A stretch of DNA of 42,797 nucleotides from Erysipelothrix anatis (GTDB taxonomy: Bacteria > Bacillota_I > Bacilli_A > Erysipelotrichales > Erysipelotrichaceae): contig NZ_WTSX01000017.1 in assembly GCF_009828745.1 (NCBI RefSeq), forward strand, positions 1 to 42,797. The letters run 5' to 3'. The notes under the pieces were generated by a model. That model did no database searches. It saw only the letters and a program-made list of their open reading frames with translations, and was not told the origin of the DNA. A program made the translations under genes and the position numbers. Below are positions 7,539-15,964 of this stretch, piece after piece (within the stretch, counting starts at the first letter, position 1; every line of letters begins with the position of its first letter).

Positions 7539-9681
7539 AATTCAATTCCTCCTCTGATAATTGTGACGCAGCAATTTCATAGTATGTGGCGCTGGATTTG
7601 AGGAGTTCTTGGTGAGTTCCAATTCCTACCATTTTACCTTCGTCCAATACAATGATTTGATCTGCATCGATAATTGTATTAACACGTTGTGCAACAATCA
7701 TCAGTGTTGCATCTTCATAATTTTCGTGAATTGCTTTTCGTAAAAGTTGATCTGTTTTAAAGTCTAAAGCAGAGAAACTATCATCAAAGATATAGATTGA
7801 CGCATCACGTACTAAAGCACGTGCAATACTGAGTCGCTGGCGTTGTCCACCAGAAACGTTTGTTCCACCTTGTGCAATACGATATTGGAGTCCTTCTTCT
7901 TTATCAAGAATAAAGTTTCCTTGCGCAATTTCTAATGCTTTGAGGACTTGTTCATCACTTGCCCCTTGATTTCCGTATTTCAAGTTTTCTTCAACCGTTC
8001 CAGACAGTAAAATTCCTTTTTGAGGAATATAACCGATGTCTTCGCGAAGCGTCTTCTGATCGATATCACGCACATCGACACCATCAACACGCACAACACC
8101 TTCACTTGCGTCATAGAAGCGTGGAATCAGGTTGATTAAGGTTGATTTCCCAGACCCTGTAGACCCAATAAAGGCCGTTGTTTGTCCTGGTCGTGCAGTG
8201 AAACTAATGTCTTTGAGGACATATTCATCCGCTCCGTCATATTTAAACGAAACATTGTCAAACTCAACAACACCTCGTTTTGTATCATCAAACGGAAGGC
8301 TTGTTTGCGGATCCTCAATTGAGTTTTCCGTTTCAAGAATTTCGTTAATACGGTTTAATGATACCATCGCACGCGGAATAAAAATAAACATCATCGAGAT
8401 CATAAGGAAAGCCATAATAATTTGCATTGCATATTGCACGAAGGCCATCATATCTCCGATTTGGATGATTCCATTTGAAACTTCACCTGCACCAAACCAA
8501 ATGATTCCCACAACTGTCATGTTCATTATTAACATCATGATTGGCATCATAATCGACATGACACGGTTCACAAATAATGTAAGGTCTGCAACATCAACGT
8601 TTGCTTTTTCAAATCGTTTGTTTTCAAAGTCTGTATTTCCAAATGCACGCATAACCATGACACCACTTAAGTTTTCTCGGAAAACTAAGTTTAAACGGTC
8701 TACGAGCGATTGTCGTATTTTAAATTTCGGCATTGCAACAAAATAAATAAAGAGAAGAACAACGAAGAGAGCGGCGCATGCTGCACCAATTAACCACGTC
8801 ATGGAATCGGCTTTATTTTGAATCATGACAATCCCACCTATAGCCATAATTGGCGCATAGAAGAAAATTCGAATAGACATCATGATCATCATTTGTACTT
8901 GTGTAACATCATTGGCTGATCGAACAACCATTGATGATTGTGAGAATTTATTAAATTCTGCACTTGAGAAGCCTTGGATTTTTTCAAAGACTTCACGACG
9001 TAGATTACGGGAAAATCCTGCCCCTGTACGTGTTGCGGATAGTCCGACTAACACAGCAGCAATAACCCCAACAAATGTTATTCCTAGCATTTGTAATCCG
9101 GTCTTAAAGATATAGTCACGTTGTAACGTTGATATATCCGTTCCTTGTTCTTCATAAAGCATTTTTGCGACCATGACGCCTGTTTGTGCTTTTAAAGAAT
9201 CTTGAGTTTCTTCAGCCTTTGCAAATGCCGCTTCTTTGATTGAATTGTCTAAGGACTCAAAGAGTGGAATTGCAGGGTAAAGATCTGTGATATTGAAATC
9301 TTCGGACATTTGACCGTTCATCGGTTCGGTTCCGGGAATTTCGTAGTTCATCAATGTCCAAATGGATTCTCCCACTAACACATCGATTTCTTTTCGATCT
9401 ACATCATCGTTGATGACTGCTTCATTACCAGATACTGTATATGCATTTTTAAATGCATTTGATTGTGTTTCTGGAAGTACAGCAGCGATTAGATCGTAGC
9501 CATTCTTACTCATTACTTCTGGACTTGCATGTTCGATCCCCGACTGTTGGATTCCGACGTTTACGATATCCGACATATAATTCGGAAGTTTTAGGTCGGC
9601 CCACGCCTGAACAAACAAGAGCGATATCGCTACCAGAACTAGTAGTATGAATGGTTTCATATTCTTAAGAATACGTTTCAT
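7525..9681 (-). CDS. ABC exporter half-transporter, degenerate-NBD subunit with large extracytoplasmic insert
   Basis: This 718-residue protein is first in the exporter operon. TM1 (about 10-28) is followed by about 150 mostly polar residues (35-185) before TM2, predicted to lie outside the membrane. That is longer than the short loop of most exporters of this type. ATPase motifs: Walker A GSTGSGKS (506-513), canonical signature NVSGGQ (608-613), Walker B YIFDD with D634 in place of the catalytic Glu, and Q665 in place of the H-loop His. These two changes define the degenerate half of heterodimeric exporters. The start has AGAGAGG at 7 nt spacing. The extra domain resembles in placement the extracellular domain reported for BmrD-like subunits; its role here is inferred only from position. 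Confidence 0.92.
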   Translation of the reverse strand: MKRILKNMKPFILLVLVAISLLFVQAWADLKLPNYMSDIVNVGIQQSGIEHASPEVMSKNGYDLIAAVLPETQSNAFKNAYTVSGNEAVINDDVDRKEIDVLVGESIWTLMNYEIPGTEPMNGQMSEDFNITDLYPAIPLFESLDNSIKEAAFAKAEETQDSLKAQTGVMVAKMLYEEQGTDISTLQRDYIFKTGLQMLGITFVGVIAAVLVGLSATRTGAGFSRNLRREVFEKIQGFSSAEFNKFSQSSMVVRSANDVTQVQMMIMMSIRIFFYAPIMAIGGIVMIQNKADSMTWLIGAACAALFVVLLFIYFVAMPKFKIRQSLVDRLNLVFRENLSGVMVMRAFGNTDFENKRFEKANVDVADLTLFVNRVMSIMMPIMMLIMNMTVVGIIWFGAGEVSNGIIQIGDMMAFVQYAMQIIMAFLMISMMFIFIPRAMVSLNRINEILETENSIEDPQTSLPFDDTKRGVVEFDNVSFKYDGADEYVLKDISFTARPGQTTAFIGSTGSGKSTLINLIPRFYDASEGVVRVDGVDVRDIDQKTLREDIGYIPQKGILLSGTVEENLKYGNQGASDEQVLKALEIAQGNFILDKEEGLQYRIAQGGTNVSGGQRQRLSIARALVRDASIYIFDDSFSALDFKTDQLLRKAIHENYEDATLMIVAQRVNTIIDADQIIVLDEGKMVGIGTHQELLKSSATYYEIAASQLSEEELNYGKK

Positions 9682-9724
9682 TCATGTACCTCTCTCTCAT
9701 AATCTTCACATAAATTTCATAAAA

Positions 9725-9772
9725 TGAACCATGTTCAGTTACTATTATATTACAAATTATCGGCCATGACAA
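9725..9772 (-). promoter_or_regulatory. Promoter and operator-like palindrome of the ABC exporter operon
   Basis: On the minus strand TTGTCA (9772-9767), 17 bp, then TATAAT (9749-9744) form a near-consensus sigma-A promoter. The perfect palindrome TGAAC-CAT-GTTCA (9725-9737) lies from about +1 to +13, directly over the expected start point. A repressor bound there would block initiation. No MarR/TetR gene is adjacent, so the regulator is unknown. Confidence 0.72.
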
Positions 9773-9815
9773 TTTTAATGGTTCGATTTTAACAAATCTT
9801 CACGTTCCCATAGAA

Positions 9816-9843
9816 AAAGTTGTTATCACAGGATAACAACTTT
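9816..9843 (-). terminator. Perfect 12-bp inverted repeat, probable second terminator
   Basis: AAAGTTGTTATC (9816-9827) and GATAACAACTTT (9832-9843) enclose a 4-nt loop. On the minus strand the stem runs into TTTTTC, so it can terminate transcripts coming from the CAP lipoprotein gene before they reach the ABC promoter. Its symmetry would also suit an operator, but its position upstream of the -35 argues for a terminator. Confidence 0.6.
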
Positions 9844-9897
9844 CGTAAATTTAGAGCCTTAGCTGTAACACATTTGATTTCTAGAAAGATACGTCAT

Positions 9898-9942
9898 AAA
9901 TAAAATACCGCACTGGTCCCCACACAGCGCGGTATTTTATTT
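9898..9942. terminator. Intrinsic terminator of the CAP lipoprotein gene
   Basis: Arms 9898-9911 (AAATAAAATACCGC read from the left) and 9929-9942 (GCGGTATTTTATTT) form a 14-bp stem with a 17-nt loop. It lies 16 bp after the lipoprotein stop. Confidence 0.8.
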
Positions 9943-9958
9943 CGGTTCAAGGGCATTA

Positions 9959-10675
9959 CTAATAACCAAACAGTTGTACGTAGTAATGCATGCCTCGAAC
10001 ATCTCGAATTACGGCAGTTCCAACCGTCCCAAAATCTCCATAGAGAATATTGTCACGATGTGATTCAGATTGCATGAAGCCAGCTTGTGCTTCTTCAGAG
10101 GTCTTTTGTCCGTATGCAATATTTTCAGCATAGACATGGCTACTCACGGTATCCCATAAGCGTCCATCCGGACGTTTATGATCAAATGTAATAAGAAGCT
10201 CCTTAGCCCTTGTTTTAGCAGCTTGCGATAATTCATCCGACCACGAAAGTTCTGTTAAATAAACATCACGTCGGGATTGATTAATTGATTCGAATAATGC
10301 ACTTGCAAAAGCATCATCATAAACACCTTGTGTCACACTCTCCAAGGTTTTAACCCCAACTTCTATAATTTCTGCAGTTGCAGGAACTGTCTCTGCAAGA
10401 TTTTCATATGTCGTTATGTCGCCATTATGTTCTAACTGAATGATTTCATAACGATAATACCCATCCGCTCCCGATTCAACAATTCGCGAATCACCAACAA
10501 ACAATAATCCTGAAGGTCTTTCAATTGTTTCATAGTAGATAGGTTCAATTCGCTCATCAATTACTTTGGAATAACTGGTCACTGTGTCACCAGTCATCAC
10601 CATGCCCAGTTGCTGATTTGAGGCACAACCCGTGATAAGTAAAACTACTATAAGTAGCAGTAGTATTTTCTCCAC
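9959..10675 (-). CDS. CAP/SCP-domain lipoprotein
   Basis: This 238-residue exported protein has a hydrophobic signal (LLLLIVVLLITGC) with lipobox LITGC, so it should be anchored to the outer face of the membrane. The C-terminal half (about 120-238) is a CAP/SCP domain: a FESINQSRRDVYL helix, FDHKRPDG, AENIAYG and ESHRDNILYGDFGTVGTAV, with the family's conserved His and Glu positions visible. Bacterial CAP lipoproteins of the YkwD type are widespread but their biochemical role is unsettled. The preferred start is GTG (10675-10673), 7 nt behind AAGGGG; the ATG one base away is out of frame. A hydrophilic N-terminal region separates lipobox and CAP domain. Confidence 0.85.
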   Translation of the reverse strand: MEKILLLLIVVLLITGCASNQQLGMVMTGDTVTSYSKVIDERIEPIYYETIERPSGLLFVGDSRIVESGADGYYRYEIIQLEHNGDITTYENLAETVPATAEIIEVGVKTLESVTQGVYDDAFASALFESINQSRRDVYLTELSWSDELSQAAKTRAKELLITFDHKRPDGRLWDTVSSHVYAENIAYGQKTSEEAQAGFMQSESHRDNILYGDFGTVGTAVIRDVRGMHYYVQLFGY

Positions 10676-10914
10676 ATAATCACCCCTTCAAAAAAATTAC
10701 TAAGGGTTGTTTTATACAACACGGCATCCTATCATGAACATAGGATTATAATACCATTGTGTCTGACACATTATAAGGTTTATCGCACAATTATTAAATC
10801 ATGTTCGTTGTATATTGACTAACATGCTGTATTTAGTGGTTATTTGGTAACTATTTTTCAATTGCTGTGTGTTTTTCTTGTGATTGAGGAATTAAGATTT
10901 AGAATTAAACATAA
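10676..10914 (-). promoter_or_regulatory. Upstream region of the CAP lipoprotein with two -10 boxes and a palindrome
   Basis: This 240-bp stretch has no gene. On the minus strand there are two TATAAT boxes (10775-10770 and 10750-10745). Between them lies the 13-bp palindrome TGTGTC-T-GACACA (10758-10770). A regulator bound there would affect either start. The -35 boxes are weak, so this is a candidate only. I see nothing else in the stretch. Confidence 0.4.
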
Positions 10915-10940
10915 AAAAAGATAACCTAAGTTATCTTTTT
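10915..10940 (-). terminator. Intrinsic terminator of the nadE operon
   Basis: AAAAAGATAAC (10915-10925) and GTTATCTTTTT (10930-10940) enclose a 4-nt loop. The stem overlaps the nadE stop. Confidence 0.85.
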
Positions 10941-12693
10941 ACATTTTAAGAATGGATTCCATAAGTGCACGTTGTTTCTGTGTGTAAGTCTGTGGAAGTT
11001 GGCTCTCACGATACGTCATGCCATATGCATAGTCACTCACTGAAACAATCGGCGGCATTTGAATGCGCTTGTAGACAGCGACATTCATCGTTCGAATAAC
11101 CCATTTCAAATCATCGATAAACGCTTCAGGTTTATCCAATTGATAGGTTTTGAGATAACTACCGAGTTTCGTATTGTAAATGGTACCATCTCGATATGAT
11201 GTAAGCAAATCTTCCAAAGAGTCTTTTTGTAAGAATTCGATGAGAGCATCATGATACCCCCATTTCATAGGATCAAATTGATCATCCTTTAATTCTGCAC
11301 TTGGTGCAAATTCCCAAGATACATGTGTTGCTTCGTCATGAGGAATGAGGTTTTGTGGAACGAGTTCTGCCTCAGCAATTTCGTTCAGTGATTGCGCAAC
11401 TTTTCCAACTTCCATCTTAGTAAGATCTCCAAGTATCGCCAGCGCACCAATTGCATCACCATAAAGCGTTGCATAACCCAATGCAACCTCTATTTTATTT
11501 CCATTATTTGAAACTACAGCATTTTCTAGGCTCGATACACTCATCAATGTATGGCCTCGTAGACGCGCTTGAATGTTTTCATAGGATAAACCTTCGACCG
11601 TTTCGTAACCACCGTGACCTAAACTTTCAAGTGTTGCATCAACCATGGAAGCAATTGGAATCTCCAATAATTTAAAGTTTAGTTTTTCACTGAGATGATA
11701 GGCATTACTCTTGGTAATGTCACGTGTGAATTTACTTGGCATTGTAACACCCAATACACGATCTTCTCCCAGTGCTTTAACTAAGAGCGATACCGTTACA
11801 CTGCTATCAAGACCACCCGATACACCTACGACCCATTTTGGACCGTATGCAAGTGTTTCCTCATCAAAATAACGAATTGCGTGGATGAGTGCTTCATAAA
11901 GTTTGTGCTCGACTGGATTTTGATGTGCCTCAAGGGCCATCAAATCAATCACGGTTTCTGATTGCTCAAAATTTTGTGGTAACTCATGAATTGTGTTAGG
12001 CGTCACAACCAATGACCCACCATCAAATACTACGACATTTTTACCATTGTTTTGCATTCCCGTGGCATTCACATAAACAAATGGCATTGATAGATTGTGA
12101 CGACGGATTGTGTCAAGGCGCGATGTCTCTTTGCCTTTAACCCATGGTGATGCGGAAATATTAATCATTACATCAGGGTTATAGGCTTTCATTTGTGTCG
12201 TAGGTGACATATCATGCGTTTCATCCCACATATCTTCGCAGATTTGAATTGCAACTTTTTGACCTTTAAATTCAAACGGTTCAAAATTACCATGGCCCGC
12301 ATGGAAATAACGTTTATCATCAAAAAATGTATAGTTAGGCAATAAGTGTTTGAAATAGATACCCCGATCGGTTTGAGATGCACGTTGTGCCCAATCCCCA
12401 TCAACTGCAAAATACGCCGCGTTGTATAAATGCTTTCCATCATGATGCACATTTCCCCAAATAACTGCGGTTCCTTCAGAGAGCACTTTTAATTGATCGT
12501 TATACTGCATGAAATCATGAATTGTATCTAGATTATTATATTTATCCCCCAACATGTAACCACCGACGGCCATTTCTGGGAAGACAATGATATCTGCTTG
12601 ATTCTTATGGGTTTGAATCGCTGCTTTCATTGCTTCAAAGTTTCGTTGTGGATTATTTGAAAAAATACGTTGTTGTATAATTGCTAGTTTCAT
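10939..12693 (-). CDS. nadE: Glutamine-dependent NAD+ synthetase
   Basis: This 584-residue enzyme makes NAD+ from nicotinic acid adenine dinucleotide and ATP, using glutamine as nitrogen source. The N-terminal nitrilase-type glutaminase (about 1-255) shows the triad E40 (VFPEMAVGGY), K115 (FKHLLPNY) and C152 (IQICEDMWD). The C-terminal synthetase has the ATP-binding P-loop SGGLDSS (292-298). Many Bacillota instead have the short ammonia-dependent enzyme, so the long form is worth noting. The start overlaps the SpoU methylase stop by 4 bp (ATGA) and has AAGGAG upstream, so it is translated in series with that gene. A terminator follows directly. Confidence 0.95.
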   Translation of the reverse strand: MKLAIIQQRIFSNNPQRNFEAMKAAIQTHKNQADIIVFPEMAVGGYMLGDKYNNLDTIHDFMQYNDQLKVLSEGTAVIWGNVHHDGKHLYNAAYFAVDGDWAQRASQTDRGIYFKHLLPNYTFFDDKRYFHAGHGNFEPFEFKGQKVAIQICEDMWDETHDMSPTTQMKAYNPDVMINISASPWVKGKETSRLDTIRRHNLSMPFVYVNATGMQNNGKNVVVFDGGSLVVTPNTIHELPQNFEQSETVIDLMALEAHQNPVEHKLYEALIHAIRYFDEETLAYGPKWVVGVSGGLDSSVTVSLLVKALGEDRVLGVTMPSKFTRDITKSNAYHLSEKLNFKLLEIPIASMVDATLESLGHGGYETVEGLSYENIQARLRGHTLMSVSSLENAVVSNNGNKIEVALGYATLYGDAIGALAILGDLTKMEVGKVAQSLNEIAEAELVPQNLIPHDEATHVSWEFAPSAELKDDQFDPMKWGYHDALIEFLQKDSLEDLLTSYRDGTIYNTKLGSYLKTYQLDKPEAFIDDLKWVIRTMNVAVYKRIQMPPIVSVSDYAYGMTYRESQLPQTYTQKQRALMESILKM

Positions 12694-13403
12694 TCGGATA
12701 CTCCTTTTTGACGATAGTGCTCATAGGCAAAGGATGTTGCTGCTCCAACCGTACTCAACGAGACACGTGCATCATAATCAATTCGAACATGATCATCACT
12801 TAAATCAAGGAGTGAGCGCGAAAGCCCACGAAGTGCGCCTCCTAAAGCAATACAGACACGGTTAGGCATCGTGTAGTGATGAAGCGCAACACTCTCATCA
12901 CCACGGTATGCAGCAACAATGCGAACATCGTTTTCTTTTACAATAGTCATATCGTGCGCTAAATCATCAGATTTTAACCACCATAACGATTCACTTGCAC
13001 CAGCACTTGCACGAATCAGTTTTGCTTCATTATCATAAAAATCATAGTTTGGCGTCACAATACCATCAAATCCCAAAGACGCCACCGTACGGCAAATCTC
13101 ACCAAGGTTAAAAGGATCCGTGACCCCTTCAATACACATAAGTGCAAGTTGTCCTTGCTTTAGCGTATCAAAACCATCCGAAATTCGTGGTCCGCATGCA
13201 ACTAAATATCCACCATGGCTCGTATTTCCTGCCAATTGATCCATAGCCTCACGATCTAACCGTTCAATCGGTAGTCCCTGCGCAATTCCTAAAACATAAC
13301 GCGACTCTTTGTCATGATGTTTATCAAGAATATAGACGGCACTAATTTCTCGTTTTCGTTCTTTTAGAATTGCTTTAACACTTATTTTACCTGATACAAT
13401 CAT
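12690..13403 (-). CDS. SpoU/TrmH-family RNA 2'-O-ribose methyltransferase
   Basis: This protein of about 237 residues belongs to the SPOUT superfamily, S-adenosylmethionine-dependent methylases of rRNA or tRNA. Motif 1 is clear (EGVTDPFNLGEICRTVASLG). Motif 2 reads CIALGGALRGLS where FGNEGxGLS is usual, and motif 3 reads RVSLSTVGAATSFAYE where SLNVSVAAA is usual, so the cofactor-pocket residues are atypical. An N-terminal RNA-binding-like segment is at about 1-75. The ATG at 13403 is preferred over the in-frame GTG at 13415. It overlaps the preceding stop as ATGA and has GTGGAG at 6 nt. Whether it is an active methylase, and on which nucleotide, cannot be told. Confidence 0.82.
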   Translation of the reverse strand: MIVSGKISVKAILKERKREISAVYILDKHHDKESRYVLGIAQGLPIERLDREAMDQLAGNTSHGGYLVACGPRISDGFDTLKQGQLALMCIEGVTDPFNLGEICRTVASLGFDGIVTPNYDFYDNEAKLIRASAGASESLWWLKSDDLAHDMTIVKENDVRIVAAYRGDESVALHHYTMPNRVCIALGGALRGLSRSLLDLSDDHVRIDYDARVSLSTVGAATSFAYEHYRQKGVSE

Positions 13404-13996
13404 AGAATACTCCACTCTTTAAATTTATCCAAAATCGCAGTCTCTAGAACGCGAACACCTTGTTTTTTCAACTGTAAACCATTTGGTTTAACAATATTAT
13501 AAGCTCCGGTATCGAATGCCGCTTGATTCAGCAAGCCATCCAATGTAATTAATTCAAACCCATACGATTTCGCAATTTTACGGGTGATGTATATTTTATC
13601 CTGAATATCGTAGCGAACATGATCACAGATTGCATAACGAGATACATAAAAAGGTTCAATCAAGACAACACGTTTGAGTGTCATAGCATCCAGTTTACGG
13701 GCTAATTCATGATACTGGTTTTCAAAATTAAGCATGGATGCAGTTGTTCCCGATAAAATATCGCGCCGTAAGCTCAAACTATCTTCATTACCAATACTCA
13801 CAAAAACAACGCTTGGTTTCAGTGTTGTGCAATCGGATTGAAAATTATTCAATACATCCTCCATAAGATAGTGCTTTTGTGCACTGTTATGAATGTTATA
13901 ATTTTGCAATGATTTCGTTAATGATCGTGTTAATGATGTACTCACAAACGTATTATCACCCAACAGTACGATGTTCGCATTTTTCTTTAATCTCAT
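13400..13996 (-). CDS. SGNH/GDSL hydrolase-like protein with altered catalytic blocks
   Basis: This 198-residue protein opens with a strand-turn like SGNH block I, but reads IVLLGDNTF, so GDS has become GDN. It has a block III-like VFVSIGNED (G-x-N) and a strand LIEPFYVS typical of the family. The C-terminal block V, usually DxxH, reads KPNGLQLKKQGVRVLE with no His at the expected place. No signal peptide is seen. It may be a non-catalytic member of the fold, or a different protein with a similar Rossmann-like layout. The start has GGGGTG upstream. It is first in a tightly coupled cluster with the SpoU methylase and nadE. Confidence 0.55.
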   Translation of the reverse strand: MRLKKNANIVLLGDNTFVSTSLTRSLTKSLQNYNIHNSAQKHYLMEDVLNNFQSDCTTLKPSVVFVSIGNEDSLSLRRDILSGTTASMLNFENQYHELARKLDAMTLKRVVLIEPFYVSRYAICDHVRYDIQDKIYITRKIAKSYGFELITLDGLLNQAAFDTGAYNIVKPNGLQLKKQGVRVLETAILDKFKEWSIL

Positions 13997-14037
13997 ATTC
14001 AGTCACCCCATTTATTTTATTATACATGTTTAAACGA

Positions 14038-14063
14038 AAAAAAGAGTTCGAAAACTCTTTTAA
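14038..14063 (-). terminator. Intrinsic terminator of the queA operon
   Basis: AAAAGAGTT (14040-14048) and AACTCTTTT (14053-14061) enclose CGAA. On the minus strand the stem runs into a T-run. It overlaps the stop of the 112-residue membrane protein. Confidence 0.85.
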
Positions 14064-14398
14064 ACTTGGAAAAATGCCCATCCACAGTACAATAAGAGCA
14101 AATCGAGGAACCCACCGGTAATTCCTACGGTTCCAAGTAATTGTCGAAACTCTGGTACTTGTAGAATATTCAGTTGGAATCCAAAGATAAAGACAACGAT
14201 GATTGCGATGACAACTTTTCCTAACCAACGGTTATTTGCTTTGCTGTGTGGGGACATAAAGTGTCCAATCACTAGAAGCATAACCATCCAAATAAATGTT
14301 AGAAACCACGTAAAGGTTCCAGGTATAAATTTTAAGAGCAGACTGTAAATTATTGCGGATGCAACAATTGCCAGTAATGCGGTCCAATGACGTTTCAA
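14060..14398 (-). CDS. Multi-TM membrane protein of unknown function (TTG start)
   Basis: This 112-residue protein has about four predicted hydrophobic segments (near residues 7-25, 28-46, 60-80 and 91-110). The family is not recognised. The best start is TTG (14398-14396): no in-frame ATG is available before the second membrane segment, AAGGAG lies 10 nt upstream, and the TTG overlaps the stop of the preceding gene as TTGA. The tight overlap suggests it is made together with the 168-residue membrane protein, possibly as partners. The terminator lies at its stop codon. Confidence 0.62.
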   Translation of the reverse strand: MKRHWTALLAIVASAIIYSLLLKFIPGTFTWFLTFIWMVMLLVIGHFMSPHSKANNRWLGKVVIAIIVVFIFGFQLNILQVPEFRQLLGTVGITGGFLDLLLLYCGWAFFQV

Positions 14399-14901
14399 AC
14401 TTTCACAACTCCTTCTTGTTTAAGGCGTACAAACGCACCAAACAATATTCCCAATCCCGGAATAATTGTCGATGGTAACCAGACAAGATTCATAAACGAT
14501 CGAATCTGCATCGTATCGTACATTAAATTCCCAAAAATTGGGTTCATAAGACTATAGAATAACCATGGCGTCTTCAGGTGTAACACGTAACTGTATGCAA
14601 AAATAATTAAAAACGTTGCAAGTAAGATACCCGTTAGTACAAGAACTGCTGAATCAATGGTTGCGATAAGGTTACGCTTATTAGATTTTGAAATAACGAG
14701 CAGATAACCAGGAATCGCATAAATAATAAATCCTATAATACTAATTATAATTACTTGGAAACCAACATGAATCCCTCTAATATATTGAATTAAAGGGTGA
14801 CCGTTTCCATACATTAAGAGCGTTATTGTTGCGACAATGAACTGAATTCCTATCACAATTAGAATCATTTTTAACCGCTCTGGATTTTTATTGATTTTCA
14901 T
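14395..14901 (-). CDS. Membrane protein of unknown function, four to five TM segments
   Basis: This 168-residue protein begins with a lysine-rich cytoplasmic tail (MKINKNPERLK). Hydrophobic segments follow at about residues 12-32, 45-70, 80-105 and 140-160. No catalytic motif or known domain is recognised. GAGGAG lies 4 nt before the ATG. It begins 12 bp after queA ends and overlaps the next membrane gene by 4 bp, so the three genes form one operon. A link to queuosine salvage is possible but rests only on location. Confidence 0.65.
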   Translation of the reverse strand: MKINKNPERLKMILIVIGIQFIVATITLLMYGNGHPLIQYIRGIHVGFQVIIISIIGFIIYAIPGYLLVISKSNKRNLIATIDSAVLVLTGILLATFLIIFAYSYVLHLKTPWLFYSLMNPIFGNLMYDTMQIRSFMNLVWLPSTIIPGLGILFGAFVRLKQEGVVKV

Positions 14902-14913
14902 AAGACTCCTCTT

Positions 14914-15939
14914 TTATTTTTTATGGGTCAAGATCATGCTATCGCCAAAGGAGAAGAAACGATATTCAGTTTCAACTGCGTGGGCATATGCGTGGTCAAT
15001 TTCCGCTTTACCAGCAAAGGCGCTGACAAGCATAATGAGTGTAGATTTTGGCAAGTGGAAGTTCGTAATAATTGCATCCACTGCTTTCCATTCATATCCT
15101 GGATAGATAAATATTTTACTTTCATCTTCTGTCTCAAGAAAGGTTCCATGTTCGCTCATAATCGTTTCCAAAGTTCGGACTGATGTTGTTCCAACAGCTA
15201 CAATACGACGACCTTCGGCACGTGCTTGATTTAAAACATCTGCTGTTTCTTGGGTCATAAAGTATGATTCGGCATGCATCGTATGCTCGAAAATATTATC
15301 TACTTTGACAGGTCGGAATGTTCCTAAACCGACATGTAATGTTACAGGAACAATCATAACACCTTTTGCTTTCAATTGGTCAAGGATTTCTTCAGTAAAG
15401 TGTAATCCTGCAGTGGGTGCCGCAGCACTTCCTGCAACTTCCGAATAAACTGTTTGATAACGCTCTTTATCTTCAAGACGTTCATGAATATACGGTGGCA
15501 ACGGCATTTGTCCCAGTTCATCCAGCACCTCTAAGAATATCCCCTCAAAAATTAGGTCAAAGAATCGAATGCCTTCTTCGCCAATTTTAGTACAGATAGC
15601 TTTCAGTTTTCCGCCACCAAAACTTAGTTCTGTTCCTAGTTTCACAACCTTAGCGTTTCCAACTAGGCATTCTGCAGTTGTCCCTTCAAATTTAAGAATC
15701 AACAACTCAACATGTGCACCTGTCTCAGGTTTTTCTCCGAAAAGACGAGCAGCAATAACGCGAGTGTTATTAACCACCAAGACGTCCCCTTCATGCAAGT
15801 AGTCAGTTATATTGTAGAAGTGTTTATCTTCAAGATTCATACCGTCCACAACCAATAAGCGCGACTCACTGCGTTTGGCGGCAGGTGTTTGTGCTATCAG
15901 TGACTCTGGAAGGTAAAAATCAAAATCATTTACGTTCAT
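14914..15939 (-). CDS. queA: S-adenosylmethionine:tRNA ribosyltransferase-isomerase
   Basis: This 341-residue enzyme transfers and isomerises the ribosyl group of SAM onto 7-aminomethyl-7-deazaguanine in tRNA, giving epoxyqueuosine in tRNAs with GUN anticodons. Family landmarks are [19 protein letters not shown] at the N-terminus, [51 protein letters not shown] and [20 protein letters not shown]. Length is normal. AGGAG lies before the ATG. It sits 25 bp behind a Nudix gene. The tgt gene, which acts one step earlier on the same tRNAs, is about 9 kb away in the same window. Confidence 0.97.
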   Translation of the reverse strand: MNVNDFDFYLPESLIAQTPAAKRSESRLLVVDGMNLEDKHFYNITDYLHEGDVLVVNNTRVIAARLFGEKPETGAHVELLILKFEGTTAECLVGNAKVVKLGTELSFGGGKLKAICTKIGEEGIRFFDLIFEGIFLEVLDELGQMPLPPYIHERLEDKERYQTVYSEVAGSAAAPTAGLHFTEEILDQLKAKGVMIVPVTLHVGLGTFRPVKVDNIFEHTMHAESYFMTQETADVLNQARAEGRRIVAVGTTSVRTLETIMSEHGTFLETEDESKIFIYPGYEWKAVDAIITNFHLPKSTLIMLVSAFAGKAEIDHAYAHAVETEYRFFSFGDSMILTHKK

Positions 15940-15964
15940 AAGTGTTCTCCTAAAAAGTTCTTTA

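Noticed and set aside
8132-8746. 204-codon open frame on the plus strand
   Set aside because: It is antisense to the conserved ABC transporter gene, has no SD, and its translation shows no known motif; it reflects codon bias of the real gene.
9816-9843. Operator for the ABC exporter
   Set aside because: The perfect inverted repeat lies upstream of the -35 and runs into a T-run on the minus strand, which fits a terminator better.
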